Shown here one piece after another: positions 16,331 to 26,751 of a stretch of DNA of 64,000 bases. A model generated the notes under the pieces. That model had not been told where the DNA came from. It ran no database searches and was given only the letters and a program-made list of their open reading frames with translations. The stretch is taken from positions 270,680-334,679 of the forward strand of contig NZ_FQWZ01000002.1 of assembly GCF_900129825.1 (NCBI RefSeq). Reading direction: 5' to 3'. How positions within the stretch are numbered: the first letter of the stretch is position 1; the number at the start of each line of letters is the position of its first letter. Origin of the DNA: Hydrocarboniphaga daqingensis (GTDB lineage: Bacteria > Pseudomonadota > Gammaproteobacteria > Nevskiales > Nevskiaceae). The position numbers and the translations under genes are program-made.

Positions 16331-17263
16331 GTGATCACGTATGGGTGGAACGCATGGCGGTCGGGCATGGCGGTTGCACTGCTCGCGACGTCGGCGAGCA
16401 GCTTGGCGGCGCCGCCGACGCCGTCCCTGCGAGAAGCCGGCCGCGTCCAGGTCCCGGACTTGATCGAGCTGTCCGGGCTGGCGCCGTCGCAGCGGGTCGC
16501 CGGGCGCTGGTGGGGTCATAACGACAGCGGCGGCGGCGCCTGGCTGTATGCATTTGACGAGCGTGGCCAGGAACAGGGGCGGGTGCTGGCGACGGTCGGC
16601 GCTTTCGACTGGGAGGACATGGCCAGCTACCGGCAGCAGGGGGTCGCGCTGCTGGCGGTCGCCGATACCGGCGACAACTTCAGCGCGCGCAACCGGCTCA
16701 GCGTGCAGGTGTTCGAAGAGCCGCCGGCCGAGCTGCCGGCGCAACTGACGCCGGTGCGGACCATCGAATTCCGCTTCGAGGACGGCCCGCGCGACTGCGA
16801 GGGCCTGGCCGCCGACCCGGCGCAGGACCGCTTCCTGCTGGTCGACAAGGCGCGCCATCCGGTCGGCTTGTACGCGCTGCCGATGCACCCGCCGCCGGGC
16901 ATCGCCGTTGCGCGGCGCATCGCCAGCCTGCCGTCGCTGTTTCCCGGCGCCGGTCCGCCGGCCGAAGCCCTGGGCGCGTCGCGCTATCGCGGCACGCCAA
17001 CCGCGCTCGACCTGTCGCCGGACGGCCTGCGCCTGCTGCTGCTGACCTATACGCACTTGCTGGAACTGCGCCGAGAACCCGACCAGAGCTGGGCCGACGC
17101 CGCTCGCGCCGGCACGCTGGGCGCGTTGAAGCTGCCCAGAACGCCGCTATTGGAGGCCGCCGCCTACGACGCCGACGGCCGGGGTGCGCTGGTGTCGGGC
17201 GAGCGCGCCAACGCGCCGATCCGGCGCTGGAACGGCCGATTCGATCCGCGGCCGGCGCGGTAA
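16331..17263 (+). CDS. Secreted protein, probable beta-propeller, unknown function
   Basis: This protein of about 310 residues has an N-terminal signal peptide whose hydrophobic core is MAVALLATSASSLAA. The mature part has motifs typical of a family of exported propeller-like proteins: ELSGLAPS, HNDSGGGAWLYAFD, FDWEDMA, LAVADTGDN and DCEGLAADP. The repeated short strands with acidic turns suggest a six-bladed propeller or phytase-like fold. The substrate is unknown. The start is uncertain: a GTG at 16331 gives a reasonable signal peptide, an ATG at 16307 adds eight residues, and an ATG at 16367 shortens it. Confidence 0.65.
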   Translation: MITYGWNAWRSGMAVALLATSASSLAAPPTPSLREAGRVQVPDLIELSGLAPSQRVAGRWWGHNDSGGGAWLYAFDERGQEQGRVLATVGAFDWEDMASYRQQGVALLAVADTGDNFSARNRLSVQVFEEPPAELPAQLTPVRTIEFRFEDGPRDCEGLAADPAQDRFLLVDKARHPVGLYALPMHPPPGIAVARRIASLPSLFPGAGPPAEALGASRYRGTPTALDLSPDGLRLLLLTYTHLLELRREPDQSWADAARAGTLGALKLPRTPLLEAAAYDADGRGALVSGERANAPIRRWNGRFDPRPAR

Positions 17264-17468
17264 GTCGGTGCGCATCGGCTTGGGCTCAAGGCCACGGGTT
17301 GTCGCGGGTCATCGCGAAAGCCGGGTATTCCCGACGATCGGCGGCCCGGCGAGGACGAGGGCCGAAGAAGAGGCCCAAGCCCCCAATGCCATCCGTTGCC
17401 GAGCCACCTGAGGTTTGCCGCTGGACTCACGCGCGCGGCGCGAGTCGCTGCGGCAATGCCGCGGCGGA

Positions 17469-18482
17469 TTACGGGGCCGCCGAGGTATCGGCTGCCGGCG
17501 ATTCCGCCGGTGGATCGGCGGGTGGTTCGGCCGGTGCCGGTTCGGCGTCGGTTTCTGCAGGCGGTGACGGCGCTGAGGGGGCGGGCTCGTTGGGCTCGGC
17601 CGTAGGGGCGGCCGGTGCGAGCACCGCAGGGACGACCGGACCGCGACGGCCGTCGATCCCCTCATCGCCGGGCTCTTCCCCCGGTGGCGGCTCGGGTTCG
17701 TCGTCTTCGACCGGCGCCGGGCGACCGGCATAGCCCATCTGCCGCTGGATCCACGCGGCGCGCTGCTGCACGTAGCGACCCGGCGCCTGGACCCGCCATT
17801 TGCGCGGGCTCGGCAGCACCGCGGCCAGCCGAGCGGCTTCGAATGCGCTGAGCTTGGCGGCCGGCTTGCCGAAATAGCGCTGCGCTGCGGCTTCCACGCC
17901 GTAGACGCCAGGGCCGAACTCGGCCGAGTTCAGATACACCTCGAGAATCCGTTCCTTGGACCAGGCCAGCTCGATGGCCACGGTCAGCCCGGCTTCGAGG
18001 CCCTTGCGGAAATAGCCGCCACCCGGCCACAGAAACAGGTTCTTGGCGGTCTGCTGGCTGATCGTCGAGCCGCCGCGAATCCGGCCGCCGCGACGGTTGC
18101 GCTGGTAGGCCTTCTGCAGCGCTTCGACATCGAAACCGTGGTGGTCCCAGAACTTCTGGTCTTCAGCGGCGACGACGGCGCGTCGCGCCACCTCGGCGAT
18201 CTGCTCGCGCGGCACCCAGTCGTGCTGCACCGGCCGCACCGGGCTTTGCAGCATGTAGCTGGTGACCCAGACCGGCAGGACGCTGCCGAGCAGGATCAAC
18301 AGCACGGGCAGGCCAACGAACAGCCCGCTGAAGGCCAGCAGCAGGCGCCGCCCCCACTTGCGTCTTCGGCGCGATCGGCTCACGTCGGGAGGGTCCTCGG
18401 GTGGATCCGGGTCGACGCCCGCGACCACCGGCCGCGTGCGGCGGTCCGGGACCTGGATCTGATCGGGTGGCAGCGTCGGCAT
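17469..18482 (-). CDS. mtgA: Monofunctional peptidoglycan glycosyltransferase with long C-terminal tail
   Basis: This 337-residue inner-membrane enzyme polymerises lipid II into glycan strands. A membrane helix at about 47-73 is followed by the GT51 domain, with catalytic Glu107 in [12 protein letters not shown] and the motifs [15 protein letters not shown] and [16 protein letters not shown]. The catalytic part ends near 254. The last 83 residues are rich in Pro, Glu and Ala and have no counterpart in typical MtgA (about 240 residues). An alternative GTG start at residue 34, in [11 protein letters not shown], would remove a disordered N-terminus. The 205-bp gap to the upstream convergent gene shows nothing. 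Confidence 0.9.
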   Translation of the reverse strand: MPTLPPDQIQVPDRRTRPVVAGVDPDPPEDPPDVSRSRRRRKWGRRLLLAFSGLFVGLPVLLILLGSVLPVWVTSYMLQSPVRPVQHDWVPREQIAEVARRAVVAAEDQKFWDHHGFDVEALQKAYQRNRRGGRIRGGSTISQQTAKNLFLWPGGGYFRKGLEAGLTVAIELAWSKERILEVYLNSAEFGPGVYGVEAAAQRYFGKPAAKLSAFEAARLAAVLPSPRKWRVQAPGRYVQQRAAWIQRQMGYAGRPAPVEDDEPEPPPGEEPGDEGIDGRRGPVVPAVLAPAAPTAEPNEPAPSAPSPPAETDAEPAPAEPPADPPAESPAADTSAAP

Positions 18483-18525
18483 CCAGCGATTGTAGCGGGC
18501 CGCCGTTGGATGCCGGGTGCGCCGC

Positions 18526-19149
18526 TCAGTCGGCGTCGGTGTCGCGGATCGTCAGCGCCGGCAGGCTGATGTTGCGTGCGATCGCCGCCAGCCGCAGGCC
18601 GGCGATCACCACCATGCCGGCGTAGGCGGCCGTGTCGCGCGGCACGCCGACACTCTGCAGCAGCACGTACAGCGTGGCGCCTGCGATGACCGCGGTGCCG
18701 TAGATCGTGCCGGGCCGCAGCAGCAGCGGGATGTCGTTGCACATCACGTCGCGCAGCACGCCGCCGAAGGTGCCGGTGATCGTCGCCAGCACGACGACGA
18801 TCAAGCCGGGCAGGCCGGCGGCTTCGGCGATCCGCGCACCGGATATCGAAAACAGCGCCAAACCGAGCGCGTCGGCGATCTGCAGCACGCGCTCGCTCGG
18901 ATGCCGCCAGCGCAGCAGCACCACGGTGGCGCAGCCGCTGAGCAGAATCGTCACCACGTAGCCGGTGTCGGTGAACCAGAACGGCGTGCGATCCAGCAGC
19001 AGGTCGCGCACGGTGCCGCCGCCGGTGGCGGTGATCAGCGCAATCACCAGCACGCCGAGCAGGTCCAGGCCTTTGCGCCCGGCCGCGAGCACGGCCGACA
19101 CCGCGAACACCGCGGTGCCGAGATACTGCAGCGCCTGCGGCAGCGTCAC
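18526..19149 (-). CDS. TRIC/UPF0126 family membrane channel
   Basis: This 207-residue protein has seven predicted membrane helices built from two similar halves. Each half carries a glycine-rich motif: [16 protein letters not shown] near 42-57 and [17 protein letters not shown] near 124-140. This is the YicG/UPF0126 signature, a family related to TRIC cation channels. It probably lets K+ or other small cations pass the inner membrane. The start codon is GTG at 19149, and the gap to the metF stop is 10 bp, so co-transcription with metF is likely. Confidence 0.85.
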   Translation of the reverse strand: MTLPQALQYLGTAVFAVSAVLAAGRKGLDLLGVLVIALITATGGGTVRDLLLDRTPFWFTDTGYVVTILLSGCATVVLLRWRHPSERVLQIADALGLALFSISGARIAEAAGLPGLIVVVLATITGTFGGVLRDVMCNDIPLLLRPGTIYGTAVIAGATLYVLLQSVGVPRDTAAYAGMVVIAGLRLAAIARNISLPALTIRDTDAD

Positions 19150-19159
19150 AGCCGACGGC

Positions 19160-20014
19160 TCAGGCCATGCCGAGTGCGCGGCACAGCCGCAGCGTCGGCT
19201 CGGCTTGGTTCAACGTGTAGAAGTGCAGGCTCGGCGCACCGCCCGCGAGCAGCTTTTCGCACAGCCGCGCGACCACGTCGGTGCCGAAATCCTGCAGCGC
19301 GGCCTTGTCGTCGGCCAGCTCGTCGATCCGCAGCCGCAGCCAGCGCGGAATCTCGGCGCCGCAGCCGGCCGAGAAGCGGATCAGCTGCGCCGCGTTGACG
19401 ATCGGCATGATGCCCGGCACCACCGGCACCGTGACGCCGGCGGCCGCGCAGCGGTCCATGAAATCGAAGTAGGCGTCGGCGTTGAAGAAGTACTGCGTGA
19501 TCGCCGCATCGGCGCCGGCGTGGACCTTGTCGACGAAGTGGCCGAAGTCGGCCTTGGCGCTGGTGGCCTGCGGATGCAGCTCCGGATACGCCGCGACTTC
19601 GATCCGGAAGTGATCGCCATGGGTTTCGCGGATGAACGCGACCAACTCGTTGGCGAAGTGAAACTCGCCGGGCGCGGCCGGACTGTAGGCCGTTGCCGGC
19701 AGGTCGCCGCGCAGCGCGACGATGCGCTTGACGCCAGCGTCGCGGTACTGCGACAGCAACTGGGCGATGCGTTGGCGCGTGCTGCCGATGCAGGTCAGAT
19801 GCGGCGCCGCTTCGACGCCGGTTTCGCGGACCACGGTCATCAGCGTGTCGTAGGTGCCGTTCTGGTCCGAGCCGCCCGCGCCGTAGGTCACCGAAAAGAA
19901 TTCGGGGCCGGTGGCGGCCAGCGTCTGCAGCGTTGCAGGCAGCTTGGCCGTCCCTTCGGGCGTGCGCGGCGGGAACAGTTCCAGCGAGAAATGCGGTTTG
20001 GCGGTCGGGTTCAT
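19160..20014 (-). CDS. metF: 5,10-Methylenetetrahydrofolate reductase
   Basis: This 284-residue FAD enzyme makes 5-methyltetrahydrofolate for methionine synthesis. Markers include FSLELFPPRTPEG at the start, SVTYGAGGS, LRGDLPA, FVDKVHAGADAAITQYFFNADAY and PGIMPI. The length matches E. coli MetF. It lies downstream of ahcY in the same orientation, but a canonical Rho-independent terminator sits between them, with its T-run ending 13 bp before this ATG. It may therefore depend on read-through or on its own promoter inside or near ahcY. Confidence 0.95.
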   Translation of the reverse strand: MNPTAKPHFSLELFPPRTPEGTAKLPATLQTLAATGPEFFSVTYGAGGSDQNGTYDTLMTVVRETGVEAAPHLTCIGSTRQRIAQLLSQYRDAGVKRIVALRGDLPATAYSPAAPGEFHFANELVAFIRETHGDHFRIEVAAYPELHPQATSAKADFGHFVDKVHAGADAAITQYFFNADAYFDFMDRCAAAGVTVPVVPGIMPIVNAAQLIRFSAGCGAEIPRWLRLRIDELADDKAALQDFGTDVVARLCEKLLAGGAPSLHFYTLNQAEPTLRLCRALGMA

Positions 20015-20027
20015 TCCAGTGATTCCG

Positions 20028-20055
20028 AAAAAAAGGGCCGCTTGCGCGGCCCTTT
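20028..20055 (-). terminator. Rho-independent terminator between ahcY and metF
   Basis: On the minus strand a stem of ten base pairs (AAAGGGCCGC against GCGGCCCTTT, loop of four) is followed by seven T. It lies 20 bp after the ahcY stop and ends 13 bp before the metF start codon, so it separates two genes of one pathway. Confidence 0.88.
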
Positions 20056-20074
20056 GATGTGCGTCGAGCGCCGC

Positions 20075-21499
<1,425 letters not shown>

Positions 21500-21532
21500 T
21501 GAAGGGTTCCTGGTGGGGTCGCTGGTGAGTAT

Positions 21533-21548
21533 ATCCGCTTATACGGAT
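21533..21548. promoter_or_regulatory. Inverted repeat upstream of ahcY, possible SahR-type operator
   Basis: ATCCG (21533-21537) and CGGAT (21544-21548) flank a 6-bp AT-rich centre, 34 bp upstream of the ahcY start. Some proteobacteria control ahcY and metF with the ArsR-family regulator SahR through short palindromes. I infer the link from position and pathway; the regulator gene is not in the window. No SAH riboswitch was recognised. Confidence 0.4.
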
Positions 21549-21606
21549 GGAGAGATATGCCTGGATGCGGGGGCCTGAGGTATGCCAATTGCTTGCGCCT
21601 GAGGGC

Positions 21607-24333
21607 ATGAACAGCCCCGACGCGTCGCCCGACTCCGCTCTGCCCGCCGCCCGCGGTACGCTCGACGCGCCGTTGCGCGAGGACGTGCGCCATCTTGGCG
21701 CCACCGTCGGCGAACTGCTGACCGAACAACTGGGCGAGGATGCCTTCCATCGCGTCGAAGCGATTCGCACGCAGGCGATCGCGCGCCGCGAACAGGGCCG
21801 GCCGCTGGCCGAGCTGGCCGCACCGCTGCTCGACCTGCCGGTCGACACCGCCGAATCGCTGACCCGCGCGTTCTCGACCTACTTCCAGATGGTCAACATC
21901 GCCGAGCGCGTGCACCGCATCCGGCGCCGGCGCCAATACCAGCGCGACTCGACGCGGCCGCAGCCCGACGGTCTGCTCGACGCGCTGCACAAGCTCAGGG
22001 CCGACGGCGTCGGCGTCGACGAGCTGCTGGCGATGCTCGACCGGCTCGACGTGGAGCCGGTGTTCACTGCGCATCCAACCGAGGCGATCCGCCGCTCGCT
22101 GCTGGAAAAAGAGCAGGAAATCGTCCGCTGCTTGGTCAATGGCTTCGACGATGCGCGCACGCCGATGGAGGCGCGCGCCGACTGGGAGCGGCTGCGGATG
22201 GCGATGACCGCCGGCTGGCAGACCAGCGACACCTCCAGCGTGCGGCTGACCGTGCAGGACGAGTTTGAGCACGTCGGGTTCTATCTGGGCGGCCCGCTGT
22301 ATCTGGTCGTACCGGTGTTCTACGAACTGCTCGAAGACGCGCTGGCACAGGTCTACGGCGTCACCCGCGAGCTGCCGCGGCTGCTGCGTTTTGCCACCTG
22401 GGTCGGCGGCGACATGGACGGAAACCCGAACGTCGGTGCCGACACGATTGCCGCGACGCTGTCGGCGCAGCGCGCGCAAGTGCTCGACCGCTACGCCGCC
22501 GACGTCGGCGAGCTGGCGCGGCTGCTGTCGCAAACCGTCAACCGCGCCGCGATCGCGCCCGAGGTGCTGGCGCGCTCGGACGATTATCGGGCGCGCTTCC
22601 CGGCTGCCGCCGCTGCGATCCGGCCGCGCCACGCCGACATGCCGTATCGCGTGCTGCTGACGCTGGTGCGCGCGCGGCTGCGCGCCACGCAGCGCGACGA
22701 GTTGCATGCGTATCCCGACGCGGCCGCGTTTCTGGCCGACATCGATCTGATCGCCGACAGCTTGCGCGCGCATCGCGGCCTGCACGCCGGCTGGTTCCAG
22801 GTACGGCGTCTGCGCTGGCGCGTGCGCACGTTTGGCTTTCACCTGGCGCGGCTGGACTTGCGCCAGGACTCGCGGATTCACGCGCAAGCGGTCGGGGCGC
22901 TGTTGAACGACCCCGACTGGGCCGAGCGCGATGCCGCCGAACAGGCCGACACGCTGACGCCGTATGCGGCCGGCGATGCGCGCTTTCCGCGGCCGGGCGC
23001 CGCCGTGGCGTCGCGCACGCTGGCTATGTTCGACCAGCTCGACCAGTCCCGGGCGCGCTACGGCGCAGACGCGACCGGGCTGTACATCATCAGCATGGCG
23101 CAGCGCCCGGCTGATGTGCTCGCGGTGCTGGCGCTGGCGCGCCAGGGTGGATTGGCCGAGCCGGGCACCGATGTGCCGCTCGACATCGCGCCGCTGTTTG
23201 AAACGGTCGATGACCTCAAAGGCGGGCCCGACACACTGCGCGCGCTGCTGGCCAACCCGGTGTACAAGGCGCACCTGCAAGCGCGCGGCAACCGTCAGTA
23301 CGTGATGCTGGGTTACTCCGACAGCGGCAAGGACGGCGGCACGCTGGCCTCGCGCTGGGGCTTGCAGCGCGCGCAGGTCGAGCTGCTCGAAGCCGCCGCC
23401 GAACTCGGCATCCGCATCAGCTTCTTCCACGGTCGCGGCGGCTCGGCCAGCCGCGGCGGCACGCGGATCATGCCGGCGCTGATGGCCAGCCCGCGCGGCT
23501 CGGTCGGCGGCACGTTCCGCGTCACCGAACAAGGCGAAGTGATTCATCGCAAATACGGCATCCGCGCGCTGGCGCTGCGCGAACTGGAGCAGTCGGTCGC
23601 TGCCACGCTGCGCGCCAGCTTGAGGCCGCGCATCACCGAGCCGCGCGAGCAGCACTGGAAGCAGATGATGGCCAGCATCGCTGGGACCAGCCGTCAGGCG
23701 TATCGCGCCTTCGTCGGCGACGCGGCCTTCGTCGACTACTTCCGCCGCGCGACGCCGATCGACGTCATCGAAAAAATGACGCTGGGCTCGCGGCCATCGC
23801 GGCGCGGCACGATGAAGGGCGTCGAGTCGCTGCGCGCGATCCCGTGGGTATTCGCGTGGACGCAGTGCCGCGCGGTGCTGACCGCGTGGTATGGCTTGGG
23901 CAGCGCGCTGGAACGCGGTGCCGCCGAGTTCGGCGAGGATGCGCTGCTGGAAATGGCGCGCGACTGGGGCTTTGTGCGCTCGATGCTCGACGACGTCGAC
24001 ATGGTGCTGGCCAAGTGCGACCTCGACATCGCCGAGACGTTTTCACAGCTCGCCGGCGATCTGCATGCGCATTTCTTCCCGATGATCCGCGCCGAATTCG
24101 ACCGCACCGTGTACTGGGTGCTGCGGCTGAAAAACGCCGATCGCCTGCTGGCCGGCGACGCCAAGCTGGCGCAGTCGATCCGGCTGCGAAATCCGTACGT
24201 CGACCCGATCAGCCTGATCCAGGTCGACTTGCTGCGCCGCTGGCGCGATGGCGGCAGCCAGGACGAGGCGCTGCTGCATGCGCTGGTCGCCACCGTCAAC
24301 GGCGTGTCGCAGGGCTTGCAGAATACCGGCTGA
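21607..24333 (+). CDS. ppc: Phosphoenolpyruvate carboxylase
   Basis: This 908-residue enzyme adds bicarbonate to PEP to make oxaloacetate and refill the TCA cycle. The catalytic His156 lies in VFTAHPTEA, and other conserved segments are [33 protein letters not shown] and RPSRRGTM. The ATG at 21607 follows a GAGG sequence and gives the expected N-terminus; an in-frame ATG at 21547 would add 20 residues. It is divergent from ahcY. Large open frames on the opposite strand are shadows of its high GC content. Confidence 0.96.
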   Translation: MNSPDASPDSALPAARGTLDAPLREDVRHLGATVGELLTEQLGEDAFHRVEAIRTQAIARREQGRPLAELAAPLLDLPVDTAESLTRAFSTYFQMVNIAERVHRIRRRRQYQRDSTRPQPDGLLDALHKLRADGVGVDELLAMLDRLDVEPVFTAHPTEAIRRSLLEKEQEIVRCLVNGFDDARTPMEARADWERLRMAMTAGWQTSDTSSVRLTVQDEFEHVGFYLGGPLYLVVPVFYELLEDALAQVYGVTRELPRLLRFATWVGGDMDGNPNVGADTIAATLSAQRAQVLDRYAADVGELARLLSQTVNRAAIAPEVLARSDDYRARFPAAAAAIRPRHADMPYRVLLTLVRARLRATQRDELHAYPDAAAFLADIDLIADSLRAHRGLHAGWFQVRRLRWRVRTFGFHLARLDLRQDSRIHAQAVGALLNDPDWAERDAAEQADTLTPYAAGDARFPRPGAAVASRTLAMFDQLDQSRARYGADATGLYIISMAQRPADVLAVLALARQGGLAEPGTDVPLDIAPLFETVDDLKGGPDTLRALLANPVYKAHLQARGNRQYVMLGYSDSGKDGGTLASRWGLQRAQVELLEAAAELGIRISFFHGRGGSASRGGTRIMPALMASPRGSVGGTFRVTEQGEVIHRKYGIRALALRELEQSVAATLRASLRPRITEPREQHWKQMMASIAGTSRQAYRAFVGDAAFVDYFRRATPIDVIEKMTLGSRPSRRGTMKGVESLRAIPWVFAWTQCRAVLTAWYGLGSALERGAAEFGEDALLEMARDWGFVRSMLDDVDMVLAKCDLDIAETFSQLAGDLHAHFFPMIRAEFDRTVYWVLRLKNADRLLAGDAKLAQSIRLRNPYVDPISLIQVDLLRRWRDGGSQDEALLHALVATVNGVSQGLQNTG

Positions 24334-24374
24334 TCGCGCAGCGTTCGTCGCCCCCTTTTGCCAATCGATCCTCC

Positions 24375-25286
24375 ATGGCCAGTAGCCTGCTGATCCTGCT
24401 CGACGACATCGCCGCGATTCTCGACGACGTGTCGGTGATGACCAAGGTCGCGATGAAGAAAACCGCCGGCGTGCTCGGCGACGACCTGGCGCTGAACGCG
24501 CAGCAAGTCACCGGCGTCAACGCCGACCGCGAGCTGCCGGTGGTCTGGGCCGTGGCCAAGGGATCGCTGGTCAACAAGGCGATCCTGGTGCCGTCGGCGC
24601 TGGCGATCAGCGCACTGGCGCCGGTGCTGGTGACGCCGCTGCTGATGATCGGCGGCGCCTATCTGTGCTTCGAAGGCGCCGAAAAGCTCGCGCACCGCTA
24701 CCTGCACGACGCCTCTGCCGACGCAGCCGAACGACAAGCGCATCTGCAGGCGCTGGCCGATCCGTCGATCGATCTGCTGGCGCTGGAAAAAGACAAGATC
24801 AAAGGCGCGGTGCGCACGGATTTCATTTTGTCGGCCGAGATCATCGCGATCTCGCTGGGCACCGTCGCCGATGCGACGCTGGCGCAGCAGACCACGGTGC
24901 TGGTCGGCGTTGCGCTGATCATGACGGTCGGCGTTTATGGACTGGTCGCCGGCATCGTCAAGATCGACGATGCAGGGCTGGCGCTGAGCCGCAAGTCCAG
25001 CGCGGCCGCACGCGCGTTGGGGCGCGGCTTGCTGGGCATGGCGCCCAAGCTGATGAAGCTGCTGTCGATCGCCGGCACGGCCGCGATGTTCCTGGTCGGC
25101 GGCGGCATCGTCACGCACGGCATCCCGCCGCTGCACCATGCGATCGAACACGCGGCGACCGCCGTCGGGCCGATTGCCGGCGCTGTGACGCCGATGCTGC
25201 TCAACGGCGTCGCCGGCATCGTCGTTGGCGCGGTCATCGTCGCCGTCGTCACGCTGGTCAACGCGCTGCGCGGCCGTCGTCACTAG
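24375..25286 (+). CDS. DUF808 family inner-membrane protein
   Basis: This 303-residue protein belongs to the DUF808/YedI family, with the diagnostic N-terminus [38 protein letters not shown] and then [17 protein letters not shown]. It has several membrane helices in the second half (around 145-290). The family function is not known. The start is 42 bp after ppc, but no link to PEP carboxylase is implied. A longer in-frame reading from 23844 overlaps ppc and is not real. Confidence 0.88.
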   Translation: MASSLLILLDDIAAILDDVSVMTKVAMKKTAGVLGDDLALNAQQVTGVNADRELPVVWAVAKGSLVNKAILVPSALAISALAPVLVTPLLMIGGAYLCFEGAEKLAHRYLHDASADAAERQAHLQALADPSIDLLALEKDKIKGAVRTDFILSAEIIAISLGTVADATLAQQTTVLVGVALIMTVGVYGLVAGIVKIDDAGLALSRKSSAAARALGRGLLGMAPKLMKLLSIAGTAAMFLVGGGIVTHGIPPLHHAIEHAATAVGPIAGAVTPMLLNGVAGIVVGAVIVAVVTLVNALRGRRH

Positions 25287-25292
25287 CCGGAC

Positions 25293-25802
25293 GTGGCGTC
25301 TGACGCAGGCCGACCGGCCGTGACGACCGCGTTGCGGATCAGCACCGACCCCACCGAGCTGGATGTCACGCTGATCCATGCGTTTCTAAGCACGCAATCC
25401 AGCTGGGCGCGCGGCATTCCGCTGGCGACGCTGCAGCGGGCGATCGCCCACTCGCTGTGCTTCGGCGCGTATCGAGGCCGCCAGCAGATCGGCTTCGCGC
25501 GCGTGGTCAGCGACCGCGCGACCTTCGCCCAATTGCTCGACGTATTCGTGCTGCCCGAGCATCGCGGCCAGGGCTGCGCCCGCGCGCTGCTGCAAGCGGT
25601 GATCGATGAGCCGGACTTGCAGGGCCTGCGTCGTTTTGCGCTGAACACCTCGGACGCCCACGCTTTGTACGCCGCTTTTGGTTTTGCGCGGGTGCAGCGC
25701 CCCGAGACGGCCATGGAGCGCTTTGATCCTGCGGTCTACACGCGGCGCAGCGGCGGCGGCAAGCCGATTCCGCCACCGCAGCGACGGCGCAGCGGGCAGT
25801 AA
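25293..25802 (+). CDS. GNAT family N-acetyltransferase
   Basis: This 169-residue acetyltransferase has the acetyl-CoA binding motif VLPEHRGQGCARALLQAV (about 88-105) after the central strand FGAYRGRQQIGFARVVSD, and a C-terminal Y-x-x-F region LYAAFGF. The tail is rich in Pro, Arg and Gly. The acceptor is unknown. The start codon is GTG at 25293 or GTG at 25320, which would shorten it by nine residues. It begins seven bases after the DUF808 stop, so the two genes probably share a transcript. Confidence 0.8.
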   Translation: MASDAGRPAVTTALRISTDPTELDVTLIHAFLSTQSSWARGIPLATLQRAIAHSLCFGAYRGRQQIGFARVVSDRATFAQLLDVFVLPEHRGQGCARALLQAVIDEPDLQGLRRFALNTSDAHALYAAFGFARVQRPETAMERFDPAVYTRRSGGGKPIPPPQRRRSGQ

Positions 25803-25835
25803 GGGACGGCCGTTGGCCGTCAGCACCGCACCGCG

Positions 25836-26723
25836 CTATTCCTCGATGTACAAGTCCATCTGCTGGCCGACGTAGACCGGCTTTTCGACCGGGTTGGCGA
25901 ACCGAAACACCACTTGCAGCACGCGCGTGTCGACGCGCTCAGCCACCATGCCGGTCAGCGAACGCTTGGGTATCACCAGCGGCTCGATGCGCACGAACGT
26001 CAGCGGGATCGCCCGGTCGGGCTCGCCCTTGATGTAGCCCACGGCGTTCTTGCCGGGCTTGATCCGTGGCGCGATCTGCTCGTCGACGTCGGCGCGAACC
26101 TGCACTTCGTCGATCGCACCGAGCACCATCGGCGCCACCGCCGACTGCGGCGCGACGAATTCGCCGGGCGAGATGCTCATCTGCAGCACGCTGCCGTCGA
26201 TTGGTGAGGTCACGCGCGTGCGTTCGACCAGCGTCTGCGTGGCCTTGACGGCGGCTTGCGCGGCTTCCACTTGCGCCTTGGCGACCTCGACTTCGTCGGC
26301 GCGTGCCGACACTTCGCCGCGGGTGACCGCGTATGGATCGGCGACGGCGGTCAGCCGTTGGTGCACGGCGCTGATCCGTGCGAGCTGGGCTTGGGCGACG
26401 CGCAGATTCGCCTGCTGCAGCAGCAGTTGCGCGCGCAGGTCACGGTCGTCGACCTGAAACAGCGGCTGGCCGACCTTGATGCGGTCGCCGACGCCGACGA
26501 ACACCTGCGAGACGATGCCGGCGACCGGCGCGCCGAGCTGCGTGTTGTCGTGGATCGCTTCGACCAGCCCGGCGGCGCTGATGCCTTTGATGCCGGGCTT
26601 GACCGGGGGCTGCCCGGTCGGCGGCGGCGGCTCAGGGCGGTGCGACAGCCGATAGATCTGGATACCCATCATCACGATGCTGATGAGCGCGATGTAGAAG
26701 GTGATTTTGCGGAGCACGATCAT
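25836..26723 (-). CDS. HlyD/MacA-type periplasmic adaptor protein
   Basis: This 295-residue membrane fusion protein has a single N-terminal anchor (about 6-24), a Pro-rich spacer, a lipoyl-type half-domain (GAPVAGIVSQVFVGVGDRIKVGQPLFQVDD), a coiled-coil hairpin (about 90-165) and the second half VTSPIDGSVLQMSISPGEFV. It would bridge an inner-membrane pump to an outer-membrane channel. The neighbouring upstream gene encodes such a channel, but no ABC, RND or MFS pump lies beside them. The partner pump must be elsewhere, or the adaptor works with a distant transporter. Confidence 0.85.
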   Translation of the reverse strand: MIVLRKITFYIALISIVMMGIQIYRLSHRPEPPPPTGQPPVKPGIKGISAAGLVEAIHDNTQLGAPVAGIVSQVFVGVGDRIKVGQPLFQVDDRDLRAQLLLQQANLRVAQAQLARISAVHQRLTAVADPYAVTRGEVSARADEVEVAKAQVEAAQAAVKATQTLVERTRVTSPIDGSVLQMSISPGEFVAPQSAVAPMVLGAIDEVQVRADVDEQIAPRIKPGKNAVGYIKGEPDRAIPLTFVRIEPLVIPKRSLTGMVAERVDTRVLQVVFRFANPVEKPVYVGQQMDLYIEE

Positions 26724-26751
26724 GGATGGCGCACCTGGGTTCGCATCGTCG

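Noticed and set aside
21500-21606. SAH riboswitch upstream of ahcY
   Set aside because: The 107-bp gap lacks the recognised SAH aptamer segments; only the short palindrome at 21533-21548 is visible.
23736-25379. Long minus-strand frame over ppc, DUF808 and GNAT genes
   Set aside because: It crosses three supported plus-strand genes and has shadow composition.
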